This document shows positions 34,767 through 45,780 of a stretch of DNA of 64,000 nt, piece by piece. The stretch covers positions 116,750-180,749 of the forward strand of contig JACEEZ010019113.1 of the NCBI GenBank assembly GCA_016584305.1, in the 5' to 3' direction. The notes beneath the pieces are model-generated. The model was not told where the DNA came from. It searched no databases and saw only the letters and a list, made by a program, of their open reading frames with translations. The first letter of the stretch is position 1; each line of letters opens with the position of its first letter. The DNA is from Chionoecetes opilio (lineage: Eukaryota; Arthropoda; Malacostraca; Decapoda; Majidae). The position numbers and the translations under genes were made by a program.

Positions 34767-37600
34767 TAAATGGGTAACACAAAGCCCGCTTAGTTGCCAG
34801 TCCCTATAAAGAAGACAGTAAGAGAATAAAATAAAAACAGAGGGGTAGGCCAATTTAGTTCGGGAGGTGTCTTGTTACTCTTCTTTTGAAAAGATTTAAG
34901 TCATAGGAAAGTGGAAAAATAGAAACAGGAAGAGAGTTCCAGAGTTTACCAGTGAAAGGGATGAAAGAGTAAAGATACTGATTAACTCTTGCAATAGGAA
35001 GATGGACAGAATAGGGATGAGAATGAGTAGAAAGTCTTGTGCAGCGAGGCCGCGGGAGTGGGGGAGGCATGCAGTTAGCAAGTTCAGAAGAGCAGTGAGC
35101 ATGAAAATAACGGTAGAAGAGAGCAAGAGAAGCAATATTGCGGCGGTGATTTAAAGATTGAAGACAGTCAGTCAGAGGAGAGGAGTTGATGAGACGAAAA
35201 GCTTTTGACTCAACCCTGTTTAGGAGAGCTGTATGAGTGGATCCTCCCCAAACATGTGAGACATACTCCATACATGGGCGGATAAGGCCCCTGTAGAGAG
35301 CAAGCAATTGGGAGGGAGAAAAAAAAGGACGCAGATGCCACAGCACACCTAACTTAGAAGCTGTTTTAGCAAGAGATGAGATTTCCAGTTCAGATTTTTA
35401 GTAAAGGATAGTCCTAAAATGTTCATTGTAGCAGAAGGAGACAGTTGAGTGTCATTGAAGAAGAGGGGATAGTTATCTGGTAGGTTTTGTCGAGTAGATA
35501 GGTGAAGAAATTGGGTTTTTGAGGCATTGAACAAAACAAGGTTTGCTTTGCCCCTATCAGAAATTATAGAAAGATCAGAAGTTAGGCGCTCGGTGGCATC
35601 TCTCCGTGAATCACTTAGTTCCTGTTGAGTTGGAAGTCTAATAAAAGACGTTGAAAAATGCAGAGTAGAATCATCAGCGTAGGAGTGGATAGGGCTTTGA
35701 GTTAGACTTAGAAGATCATTAATAAATAATAGAAAGAGAATGGGTGATAGGACAGAACCCTGGGGAACACCACTATTGATAGATTTAGGAGAAGAACGAT
35801 GTCCGTCTACAGTAGCTGCAATAGAACGGTTTGCAAGGAAACTTAAGATGAAGGTACAGAGAGAAGGATAGAAACTGAATGAGGGTAGTTTGGAAATTAA
35901 AGATTTGTGCCAGACTCTATCAAAAGCTTTTGATATGTCAAGGGCAACAGCAAAAGTATCACCGAAACCCCTAAAGGAGGATGACCAAGATTTAGTTAGG
36001 AAAGCTAGAAGATCGCCAGTAGATCGCCCTTTACGGAAACCGTACTGACGATCAGATAGAAGATTGTGAGCAGATAGATGCTTAAGAATCTTCTTATTAA
36101 GTATAGATTCAAAAACTTTAGAAAGGCAGGAAGTCAAAGCTATAGGACGGTAGTTTGAAGGATTAGAACGGTCACCCTTCTTAGGAACAGGTTGGATGTG
36201 AGCAAACTTCCAGCAAGAAGGAAAGGTGGAAGTAGATAGACAAAGACGGAAAAGTTTGACCAGGCAAGGTGCAAGCACAGAAGCACAGTTTTTGAGGACA
36301 ATAGGAGGGACTCCGTCAGGACCGTAAGCCTTCCGAGGATCTAGGCCAGAAAGGGCAAAGAAAACATCATTCCGAAGGATCTTAATGACAGGCATAATAT
36401 AGTCAGAGGGTGGAGGAGAAGGAGGAACAAGCCCTTCATCAGCCAAAGTGGAATTTTTAGCAAATGTTTGAGCGAAGAGTTCAGCTTTAGAAGTAGATGA
36501 GACAGCTGTGGAGCCATCTGGGTGAAGCATAGGAGGGAAAGATGAAGAAGAAAAATTGTTAGAGATGTTATTAGCTAGATGCCAGAAGTCACGAGAGGAA
36601 TTTGATTCAGAAAGATTTTGACATTTTCTATGAATGAAAGAGTTTTTGGTAAGTTGAAGTAAAGATTTGGCATGATTACGGGCAGAAATATAAAGGGCAT
36701 GAGTTTCAGGAGATGGATGCTTACGGTACCGTTTGTGAGCCACCTCTCTATCTCGGACAGCATGAGAACAAGCAGAGTTAAACCAAGGTTGACGGGCTTT
36801 AGGATTAGAGAAAGTATGTAGAATGTACGCCTCCATGCCAGAGACTATGACCTCAGTTATGCGCTCTGCACAAAGAGATGGGTCTTTGACATGGAAGCAG
36901 TAATCATTCCATGGAAAATCAGAGTAGTACTGCCTTAGGTCTTCCCACTTAGCTGAGTTGAAGTGCCAGAAGCACCTTCGCTTAGGTGGGTCCCGAGACG
37001 GTACCGGAGCGATAGGACAGGTTACAGAAATAATATTGTGATCGGAGGAACCCAATGGAGAGAATAGTTTCACAGAGTAAGCAGAAGGGTTAGTAATTAG
37101 GAAAAGATCAAGAATGTTGGGCGTGTCTCCAAGGCGGTCAGGAATACGGGTAGGGTGCTGCACCAGCTGCTCTAGGTCTTGGAGGATAGAAAATTTGTAG
37201 GCTTGTTCACCAGGTTGGTCAGTGAAAGAAGATGATAGCCAAAGCTGGTGGTGAACATTGAAGTCCCCAAGAATGGAAATTTCAGCTAAAGGAAAATGAG
37301 ATGAGATGTGCTCCACTTTTGATGTTAAATAGTCGAAGAATTTTACATAGTCAGAGGAGTTAGGTGAGAGATATACAGCACAGATAAATTTAGTAAGAGA
37401 GTGACATTGAAGTCAAAGCCAGATGGTAGAAAATTCGGAAGATTCAAGGGCGTGGGCATGAGAACAAGTGATGTCATTGCGCACATATACGCAACAGCCA
37501 GCTTTGGATTTAAAATTAGAATAGAGACAGTAAGAGGAGACAGAAAAAGGTCTGCTGTCAGTGCTCACAGCCAACTGAGTTTCGGTGAGGAAAAGAAGAT
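34767..37600 (-). pseudogene. Jockey-like LINE nested in the CR1-like LINE
   Basis: Minus-strand EN-RT retrotransposon. Endonuclease remnants: LLFLTETQLA (about 37,590), then in the frame 37,316-35,349 [22 protein letters not shown], the linker, RT fingers ([33 protein letters not shown]), [49 protein letters not shown] and catalytic [10 protein letters not shown] frameshift near 35,350 separates the C-terminal domain (LIRPCMEYVSHVWGGSTHTA, to 34,858). Stop near 37,410 breaks the endonuclease. 3' end at about 34,767 begins GGTAACACAAAGCCCGCTTA. The same family recurs at 57,316 and 62,850-64,000. Confidence 0.87.
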
Positions 37601-38035
37601 GAGAGTTACTTTCTTCTTCTCTTCGGATTCTTACATATTCATTTCTAGTCGTTTTGTACTTCTCCCAAAGGTTGATACCTCCTTTTTTCCTCCAACTATT
37701 CCATGTTTTTTCTCTTTCTAGTCTTGCTAATTCACATTTTCTGTTAAACCATTCATTCTTTTTCTTTTCTCTAATAACTATCCTTGGAACATAACTATTT
37801 ATTCCTTCTGTGTAAATTCGGATGAACTCATCCCATTTTTTCTGGGTACTCCTTGTTGCATGGAAACTACTCCAGGTTGTCTCTCCGAAAAATGTTCTTA
37901 ATCCGGTCAAAGTCTGCTTTTCCACAATTGTATCTTCCTATCTTGTGTTCTTCTCTTCTCCCCTCTTTTTTGCTATCATTTAATTCAAATTCAATAAGTA
38001 CATGGTCACTCTTTCCAAGTGGGCACGGATAATTT
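37601..38035 (-). pseudogene. CR1-like LINE, upstream part (endonuclease-RT linker)
   Basis: Encodes FRIYTEGINSYVPRIVIREK, WFNRKCELARLEREKTWNSW and YKTTRNEYVRIRREEE on the minus strand, the linker typical of CR1-like LINEs. It continues across the jockey-like insert into YERNIIEKCKNEPKLFYRYI at 34,757, giving one interrupted protein. Confidence 0.82.
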
Positions 38036-38049
38036 ACTTTACTAATTAA

Positions 38050-38530
38050 TTACTTCCAGTTCTTTCGTCAATAGTAGATGTGTCCGTGTGTGTGTTCGCC
38101 CATCTCTCTCCCTTCCGAGTCCGTCCTTCCTTCTTATTATCCAAATATACTCTTGAATTTAGAAGCAATTTTTTATTATATTATTAATTTAAATATTTAT
38201 TTATATTATTATCCAAATATGCCCTTGAATTTTGAAACATTTGATTTAAATTTTTTGTAATAACTAAAATGGAATTTATTCTTCTTGTTATCCAAATTAA
38301 CTCTTGAATTTGGAAGCAATTTTTCTTCTATTTTTGTATAAATTTAAGTCTTATGTATTCTTATTATTATCCAAATATAGTACTCATGAAAAATTTTGAG
38401 GTAATTGTTCTTAAATTTGTATATTAATTAAAATCAAATATATTTTTCTAAATATGCAAATATACTCATGAATTTTGAAGCAATTTTTCTTTCATTTGTG
38501 TATTAATTGTTTTTCCCCCACATTTGAGGG
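38050..38530. repeat. AT-rich imperfect repeats in hAT interior
   Basis: About five diverged copies of TTATCCAAATATACTCTTGAATTT...GAAGCAATTTTT spaced 75-120 bases. Subterminal repeats of this kind are common in hAT elements. Confidence 0.7.
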
Positions 38531-38713
38531 GTTCGGCTTGCGTGCGGAGGTTTTTGTTAGGGTTTGGTTAAGGTTAAGAACCACTGTCCTAAAGGGTTGG
38601 GGGGCCTCAGGATGGAGAGATTGTGTCTGTATGTGCTATTAGACAACTATAATTTCTACAGTATGTATATAAGTTTTGAAGGTTATGCAGAAGTGGATTA
38701 ATACTGCACAGTA

Positions 38714-39448
38714 CAGGTAAGTCCCGTTATACGAGCATTCGGTATACGAGAAATCAATGATACGAGCTGAGTAAATTAGGGTCTATTTTCAATATACGAG
38801 ATCGAAAATCCAATGCTTCGACATTCAAACTGGGGTGAGTAAAATTACCAAGTTCAAAATGCGTGCCCTACCACGTATGCATCTGGGCTGTATGATGATG
38901 CTGTGGTGGCCCCAAGCTTGGGGCCGCACATCTGGCTAATTACCCCTGAAGGTCAAGCACATGGCGTAGACCTGACTCGCTCGTGACCCAAATTCCTACC
39001 GCACAGGTCTCCGTTGCTGGGTTCCCGCCCTGGCTTCCTAGACCAGCTTCTGGCAGTTACCTACCTACCACCACAGTGAGAGGAACACAGAGAGAGGAGG
39101 AGTGGTGTTCCTCTCACTGTAGTGGTTGGTAGGTAACTGACTTAACACAGGACTCCTAGGCTGGACAAAGGGGGATTTTGGTTGACCCCAGTCAGGTCAC
39201 CCCAAGCAAGGCGAAACCTGAAGGGTAATTAGCCAGATGTGCGGCCTGACCTTTAGGGGTAATTAGCCAGGTGTGCAGCCCCAACCTTGGGACCGCTACA
39301 GTTTATTTTAGCTTGAAAAACATGTCTTTGATGGGGTCCTGGAACCAAACCTATATTTTACCATTAGTTATGTATTTCGCTATACGAGATTTCGCTTTAC
39401 GAGGATGCCAGGTGGAACCTAACTGCTCGTATCTTCGGGACTTCCCTG
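38714..39448. mobile_element. Tc1/pogo-like MITE
   Basis: 735 bp, flanked by TA (38,712-38,713 and 39,449-39,450). Ends CAGGTAAGTCCCGTTATACG and CGTATCTTCGGGACTTCCCTG, imperfect inverted repeats. Non-coding. Contains an internal palindrome (about 39,050-39,140) with arms around ACCACAGTGAGAGGAACAC. Confidence 0.82.
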
Positions 39449-39450
39449 TA

Positions 39451-39707
39451 TACTAAACCAAAAATAATCTAGAAAACGTAAATGATTACGGCGGTAGCGA
39501 CCGAGCAGTTTTCGTCCATTATAACCAACCTGGGCATTTAATACGTAGCCTAACCTCACTGGGGGGGGATCTCGCCCCCCAATACCCCCCTTGTGTTATG
39601 TTTTATTTCCGACATCTGTTGTAGGAGTTAAAATACTCCTTATAATGAGAACGAAGCATACAGGATACTTAAAACCACTGATCGTGTATTGGTTTAAATT
39701 GCACATA
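39451..39707. other. Spacer with GTCCATTA-family terminus
   Basis: AGCGACCGAGCAGTTTTCGT followed by CCATTA at about 39,499-39,524 is another copy of the dispersed terminus. The rest is unassigned; a GGGGGGGGATC / GATCTCGCCCCCC hairpin lies at about 39,560. Confidence 0.45.
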
Positions 39708-39709
39708 TA

Positions 39710-42441
39710 CCGTATTTTACGGCTTATAAGACGCACTTTTTTTCCTAAAAAATACTCGTGCGTCTTCCAAGACGAATGTTGGAATGAGACTCCCGCCAAG
39801 ACTGGCGGGAGCCGTTCCGCGGCAACTTCCACCTCGGCAGATTGGCACCAACAGCACCACCTATCGTCTGCTAGTGTTGATGTATCATTTACCATCAGGC
39901 TGTCACACGTAATGCAATCTAAGATTATATATGAGTCTGCCACCAAGACTGGCAGGAGCCATTCCGCGACAACCTCCGCCTCGGCAGATTGGCATCAACA
40001 ACGCCACCTGCCACTTATCGTCTGCTAGTGTTGACGTATCATATACCGCCAGGCTATCACACTTGTCAAAAGCTTTTTACAGTCCTGAAAATTATCACCC
40101 ATGGCGAATTCATCAAAACGATTTACTTATGCTATCGCATACAAGCTAAAAGTTGTACGGTACGCCAAATAACATGGAAACAGGGCAGCAGAAAGACACT
40201 TCGGACCACCGCCAGCGCCTACTGAGAAAATTGGTAGATTTTACCACCACCTGCCGGTAAAAAAATTTGCTTTTATTATTTTTTTCTTTGAAATTTGTTC
40301 TGCAATGTCTGTTAGTGTTGATGCAACATTTACCACCAGGCTGTCACACATATCACAAGCTCTTTTCAGTCCTGGAAGTTATCACCCATGGCAAGTTCAT
40401 CGAAACGATATGTAGGTCAAAAATCTGTAGATTTTACTACATACAACAGAGCACAAAAACAACTCACCATGTTCCAACACACACATGACACAATGTACAC
40501 CTTCATCGACACTCTCCTGCGAGGTAACCGTCTTCCCTGAACTAACTTACTAACGCCAAACCCAAACCCCCCACTTCCAATCTACACATAATCACTTCAC
40601 TGTTTCCCACTAACTCCTGTTATTTCCACTAACACCTTTTTTCACCCTTCTCATATCCGGGAGGGTCAGGCCTCTGGTCAGACCTTCCTTGCACACACTC
40701 TGTGGTATTGTTTTAGAGATGTGCCAACCGATGGCAGTGGTGAGTCACAGCAGCCCAGGCCACGACCACGTTCTGCCATGAACGGATTCCTCAACAGAGT
40801 TCACTCAGCCACGACCCTATCCTTTTCCTGTCCTTAAATAACCACCCTCTTCCAACAGGCTTCCTCAGGGCGAGGCACGCAGTCGGTCCCGGCGGTTTTT
40901 TCTCACTTATTGTCTTATAGCTATGTATTCATCTTTTTTGTTTTTATACGTTATTTTTTTTATTATGCTGGTGCTGCGTGCACCGCCCTGCACCACTACC
41001 AACGGTTCAGGGTCTGGAGGGCTTTCCTTCCAGGTGGGCCAAGACTGACAGGCCATGGGTGGCCACGGCCAAATGACCGTGACCAGCGCAGCCGCCGACG
41101 GTCCGTCTTCCGCAAGGATCCCCCCCCTAACCACACTCTCTAACCATCTGTCCTTCCTCCGTGCGAGTCTCACAGGAAAGCCAAGACTGATGGTGGCGTA
41201 AGGCAATGTGCTAAAAGTTCGAGACCTGGACCCTTGCGTCGTCACCGACGGCCTCCACACCCGCGGGGGAGCAGACCTGGATACACCACACACAGCGGGA
41301 ATGAAGACTGGTTGTCTTTCGGATCGTCTGTCGGGTTGTAAATCTATCGGTCGGTGGGGATGCAAATCGGTCGAAAGTCTCTTCGTTGTCCTTCTCAGCC
41401 ACTCTCACTATCCTTCCGTGGTTCGGACGAAGCCACATTAAATCCAATGACCCCTTTGCTATACGGACGGAGGTATTCTTTTCCCCCCTTTTATGCTGCT
41501 GCAAAACTTTTTACTCCTACAATCCACTCCCCCCCCCCCCTCTAACTCACTGCTACTATCCTACCGTGGTTCGGACGAGGCCACATTAAATCCAATGACC
41601 CCGCTGCTATACGGAGGTAATCTTACCCTTTTTACGCTGCTGCAAAACTTTATACTCCTACAATCTACTCCGTTCCGCTCGCCTTCCCCTCACTATCCGT
41701 GGTTCGGATCCCACGAAAAACTGTAGGTCCCTCCGCTCTACGGAGTCCTTCTCCCCCTGTCCACTCTTTGGTAAAAATAAAACAAAGACAAAAAAACACT
41801 TTTAATCTCAGACTTCTTTCACTAATTTTTTCCTCCTTGTGGTATGTTTTGAAATGGGGGGATGGGGTTGAGCATGATGCCAGCCGCCCGTGCGGGGTGC
41901 CGTGGCGCTTGGGGGTGTGCGCGAGTACATGGTAGTGACAAAACAAGTAAAAACTATAACCCAAAATCAAGACAGGTAACAAAAAAACAAACAAGATAAG
42001 AAGAAAGAAGAGAAGAAGAAAGAAGAAAGAAAAAAAACCAAAACAAGTCAAGCCTGAAGACAAACAAGAAGATCAAACAAAAACTGAAGAACCCTGCGGT
42101 GGGCGGCGGTTGTGGGCGCGGGGTTGTCTTGGGTGTGTCCGGGGTTCCATCTTTCGAGGCTCATGCCTGCCAAGCCGTCCCAGAGTGGTTTCTGTTTGCT
42201 CGTGCGAGTTGAGAAAACGTGTCGAGATGTCGAGACCGACCCACAACAACATACAAACACTTACAGCATCTGGTTTAAGCTCCGGAGCCTTTTCCACTTA
42301 CCCCCTCCTGCTTTCTCTTTTTGTTGATTTGATTTGATAGATTTTACTAGAAAATGTGTTCGTCTTTTTTTCTTAGAAATTTCTTAAAAAAATCAGGGTG
42401 CGTCTTCCAAGATGCAGCGTCTTACAAGCCATAAAATACGG
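39710..42441. mobile_element. TA-flanked DNA element with CCGTATTTTA ends
   Basis: 2.7 kb between TA (39,708-39,709 and 42,442-42,443), with inverted repeats CCGTATTTTACGGCTTATAA / TTACAAGCCATAAAATACGG and a second shared block GTGCGTCTTCCAAGA. Tc1/mariner-type by target site; it has no transposase frame. It contains a roughly 165-bp tandem duplication (about 39,785-40,075, third partial copy near 40,310) and a large nested insert. Confidence 0.85.
40440..42337 (+). mobile_element. Nested non-coding retro-insertion with 12-bp target duplication
   Basis: Bounded by TAGATTTTACTA at 40,428-40,439 and 42,338-42,349. The right end is a short repeat tail (TTGATTTGATTTGA), as in RTE-like elements or SINEs mobilised by them. 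No open frame with recognisable RT or endonuclease. Contains a tandem repeat of about 147 bp (41,405-41,710) with GTGGTTCGGACGA and CACATTAAATCCAATGACCC. Could be a large non-autonomous retroelement or a LINE 5' region. Confidence 0.6.
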
Positions 42442-42443
42442 TA

Positions 42444-42672
42444 CCTACAAGGTAAATCAATCAATATTTTCTGAACTAAACAATTCACTTGTAATCTTAC
42501 CTCAGAAATGGGTTCAGGGCACCTTCAACCCTCTTGGAAATTCATTAAATAAGTGGAGGTATGTATCTTTTTTAGTTTTCCATAATAAATTTAAAATATT
42601 TGACCAAGAAGCCGCCATTGGCGCCTCTTTCCATCCGCGCCCGCCATGGAGCTCATGTCAGTATAAGTGCAG
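42444..42672. other. Unassigned sequence upstream of the zinc-finger locus
   Basis: Ordinary AT-balanced sequence, probably host. It ends in TAAGTGCAG, a possible splice acceptor before the coding-like segment. Confidence 0.35.
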
Positions 42673-43070
42673 TTTAAACTGGTGCAGGAATTGGTCTCTC
42701 ATGTGAGGACAGGGCTGGTGTCCCACATAAGAAATGATGAGGGAGCCACAGAGGAGGCAGTGGAAGCCTTGACAAGGGAGGGGGAAGAAAGGTGTCAGCC
42801 CTGCAGGGTTTAGCAGTGTTAAGGCAGTGTGTCATTTTCTGAGTTGTGACTGTCACCACTGTTACAGGTGCTGAGGTCAAAGGCGAAGCTGGATGATCCG
42901 CTTGGCAATAAAGTGGCTTATTCTAGTATCGCCGAGGGTTCCCGCAGGAGTGGCTGCTGAGTATGGTGGCGAGAATATTGCTGCGGTGGAGGCTGTGGGG
43001 CCGGGCAGCAGCATGAGTGGCTGGGAGCAGCAGGATCAGTCTGCCTCAGGTACCTCAGGACAGCTGTGAT
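42673..43070 (+). other. Coding-like segments upstream of zinc fingers
   Basis: Three adjacent stretches look coding: 42,673-42,807 (LVQELVSHVRTGLVSHIRND, rich in Glu), 42,868-42,960 (LRSKAKLDDPLGNKVAYSSI), and 42,945-43,070 in another frame (AEYGGENIAAVEAVGPGSSM). The first two could be joined by a 60-base intron (GT at 42,808, CAG at 42,867) that keeps frame. The third and the finger ORF need frameshifts. This suggests either a short-exon gene or a decayed one. Confidence 0.35.
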
Positions 43071-43448
43071 GGCAAGAATCACCTGGAGGCAGGCAGCTCA
43101 GGCCACAAAGGAGAGAACAAATGGGAGTGCCAAGAGTGTGGTCTATCATTCAGATACAAGTGTGAGCTCGATAGACATTCCCTGACACACAGTGGTGTTA
43201 GAAAATATGAATGTTTAGAGTGTGGGAAAAGATTTACTCAAAAGAGTGACCTAACTACACACACCCTGACACACAGTTTTGTTAAAAATTATGAATGTCT
43301 AGAGTGTGGGAAAAAATTTACTACCAGCTCTAATCTCAGTGTACACACCCTGAGACACACTGGCTATAAGAAATTCAAGTGTGATATTTGTAGCAAGTGT
43401 TTCAATACAAAGAGTGAAATTGCCAGGCACATGAAGCTCCACTTTTGA
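43017..43448 (+). CDS. C2H2 zinc-finger protein, four fingers (partial or broken)
   Basis: The frame encodes 143 residues ending TGA at 43,446. It has four consecutive C2H2 fingers of the Krueppel pattern C-x2-C-x12-H-x3-H: CQECGLSFRYKCELDRHSLTH, CLECGKRFTQKSDLTTHTLTH-like, CLECGKKFTTSSNLSVHTLRH-like and CDICSKCFNTKSEIARHMKLH-like. Linkers are five residues. Such arrays bind DNA in the nucleus. A TGA lies immediately upstream (43,014) and there is no in-frame ATG before the fingers, so the start must come from an upstream exon or the gene is frameshifted near 43,050. This is the clearest host-type protein in the window. No orthologue can be named. Confidence 0.7.
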   Translation: MAGSSRISLPQVPQDSCDGKNHLEAGSSGHKGENKWECQECGLSFRYKCELDRHSLTHSGVRKYECLECGKRFTQKSDLTTHTLTHSFVKNYECLECGKKFTTSSNLSVHTLRHTGYKKFKCDICSKCFNTKSEIARHMKLHF

Positions 43449-43539
43449 GGTGGTGCGTTGTGTGGACAAGTGTGGTTGTACCTGTGCCTGTGGGAGTGTG
43501 TCTTGTGTGGCAACGGGTGGTGGTAGTGGGTAGTGTGTC

Positions 43540-44195
43540 ACATGTATCTATCTAGTTGTAACATACAGGAAAAGAGCTAAGCTCGTACTGTCCCGTCTCC
43601 GAAACTACAATTATCCAGCTTGGCTTTGAATTCGTGAATATTCTTGGCATGTACCACCTCCTTATCCAAGTTATGCCACAGTTCAATGGATCTGTATGGG
43701 AAGCTATACTTCTTAATACCTCTCTTGCAAGGGGTCCTCTTCAACTTCTTCCTATGACCTCTTAGCTCTCATCCCACAAAAACATATCCTCTCTATCAAC
43801 ATTTTCCAGTCCCTTGGAAACCCTGAACATATTTATCAGATCCCTCTTTCCTTTTTTTTTCCAGGGCTGGAAGATTTAATCTTAACAGTCTTTCCTTGTA
43901 CGATAAATCTTTCAAACTTGGGACCATCTTCATTGCCGCCCTCTCTATTCTTTCAATCTTTCTTATATTTTTTTTCTATGCGGTGACCAAACCACTGTTG
44001 CATATTCCAACCTTAGTTGAATCATTGATAAAATCAGCTTTTTCATCATCTCATCCAAATAAGCAAACGGCACTCTTATATGCCTTAAGAGGTTCTATGT
44101 TAATCCGGTGATCTTATTGATGTGCCTCTCTGATGTAAGGTTGCTAGTGACCATTACTCCCAAGGCTTTTTCTTCCTTTGTTTTTCTAATACAGG
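43540..44195 (-). pseudogene. CR1-like LINE 3' fragment
   Basis: Same family as 32,920-33,470: CTAGTTGTAACATACAGGAA, then reverse-strand sequence for the RT C-terminal domain (SRPRLKYATVVW-like, 43,985 and upstream). No intact frame. The left, 3' end of the element is at about 43,550. Confidence 0.8.
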
Positions 44196-44198
44196 TAC

Positions 44199-44500
44199 AC
44201 TAGGCTCCCACATAAAACGAGAAATTGGTCGATAAACGAGGTTGTTCTATGTGAATTCGCTCTATGTGAAACACATAACCTATGGGAAAAATTGATATTG
44301 GTCGATCGGTCCTCCCTACCGTACCCGTACATTTATACTTATCTTTAAAATAATAAATATATAACTGAAATAACCTGGAGCTCCCCATGAAGAGTAAATT
44401 CAGAACATGTAACAATGAATGTACCAATTTGGTGTAATATATGTGGTAGCTAAATCATTACTGACACATAGAATACAAGCATTTTCATAGAAAAATGCAT
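44199..44500. mobile_element. End of CACTAGGG-type Tc1/pogo-like MITE
   Basis: Begins CACTAGGCTCCCACATAAAA after TA and continues CGAGAAATTGGTCGATAAACGAGG. It matches the end of the complete element at 49,488-50,572 in orientation-reversed form. The other end was not found; extent is approximate. Confidence 0.55.
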
Positions 44501-44594
44501 GATGTATTACATCCCTTCTTCTTCTTTCTGTTTAACGTCATTTTTTACCATAATATTTTATGAGGTTAGAAGGCCGATGATACGCTTCCAACTA

Positions 44595-45576
44595 CAGGGA
44601 GGTCCCGAAGATACGAGCAGTTAGGTTCCACCTGGCATACTCGTAAAGCGAAATCTCGTATAACGAAACACATAACTAATGGTCAAATATAGGTTTGGTT
44701 CCAGGACCCCATCAATTAAAAGAAAAAAAAAAAAAAAAAAAGACATGTTTTTCAAGCTAAAATAAACTATAGCAAACACAACAAACACACAGCGTCTATA
44801 TTACCCACACTGTACTACCTATTCTGGAGAAAAAGCATTCTGAGAGAGAAAATAGCACACAAAATAACATAACTGCACATTAATTAAACATAAAACATGC
44901 ATAACAAGCAAAAAAGACGTTGTAATGTAGGGGACGCCACGTGATACAAGAGAAGGTAGTATAGCGGTCCCAAGGTTGGGGCCGCACACCTGCTAATTAC
45001 CCCTAAAGGTCAGGCCGTGCCATATGCTTAATTACACTTCAGGTCACGCCTTGCTAGGGGTGACCTGACTGCGGTCCCAAGGTTGGGGTCGCACACCTGC
45101 TAATTACCCCTAAATGTCAGGGCGCGCCATATGCTTAATTACCCTTCAGGTCACGGCTTGCTAGGGGTGACCTCACTGGGGTCAACCAAATCCCCCTTTG
45201 TCCAGCCTGGGAGTGGTAGGGCGCGCATTTTGAACTTGTTCATTTTACTCACCCCTATTTGAATGTCGTATCATTGGATTTTCGATCTCGTATATTGAAA
45301 ATGGCGCGCCATATGCTTAATTACCCTTCAGGTCACGGCTTGCTAGGGGTGACCTCACTGGGGTCAACCAAATCCCCCTTTGTCCAGCCTGGGAGTGGTA
45401 GGGCGCGCATTTTGAACTTGATCATTTTACTCACCCCTATTTGAATTGAATGAATGAATGAAAAAAACATTTATCATTGGATTTTCGATCTCGTATATTG
45501 AAAATAGACCCTAATTTACACCTCTCGTATCATCGGATTCTCGTATACCGAATTCTCGTATAACGGGACCTCCCTG
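44595..45576. mobile_element. Tc1/pogo-like MITE with internal duplication
   Basis: Flanked by TA (44,593-44,594; 45,577-45,578). Ends CAGGGAGGTCCCGAAGATAC and ATAACGGGACCTCCCTG. A segment of about 145 bp beginning GCGCCATATGCTTAATTACC is present at 45,123 and again at 45,303 with flanking TTTTCGATCTCGTATATTGA repeated, a recent internal duplication. Non-coding. Confidence 0.85.
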
Positions 45577-45587
45577 TATCTCTATCT

Positions 45588-45780
45588 GTTGCCTCAATTT
45601 CTTCAATGCCCAATGCTGCCAGATCCTCAATACACTGCCTCCATCTTCCTTGGCCTGCCCGGTGGACGGCGACCTGGAACTTCCACTCTAACAGCTCTCC
45701 CCAATGCCTGACCACCTTCTCTCCTCTTCACGTGCCCAAACCTCCTCAATCGCCTTATTCTCAGCACTACTTAGCTCATT
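45588..45780 (-). pseudogene. LINE RT C-terminal fragment (RTE/BovB-like)
   Basis: The minus strand reads MVRHWGELLEWKF, GRWRQCIEDLAALGIEEI, matching the extreme C-terminal part common in RTE-like reverse transcriptases. No RT core is present. Cut on the left by the Tc1/pogo-like element. Confidence 0.6.

Larger units (their letters stand above)
32717..38586. mobile_element. hAT element with perfect 8-bp target duplication
   Basis: Ends CAGTGGTTCGTAACC and GGTTAAGAACCACTG, each flanked by TCCTAAAG (32,709-32,716 and 38,587-38,594). Eight-base duplications with CAGTGGTT ends are the hAT hallmark. Its own sequence (32,717-32,900 and 38,040-38,586) has no transposase, so it is non-autonomous. 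Nearly all of its 5.9 kb is nested LINE sequence. Confidence 0.92.

Noticed and set aside
40907..41365. 152-residue minus-strand open frame in the nested retro-insertion
   Set aside because: No motif, no similarity to RT or endonuclease, biased composition; probably chance.
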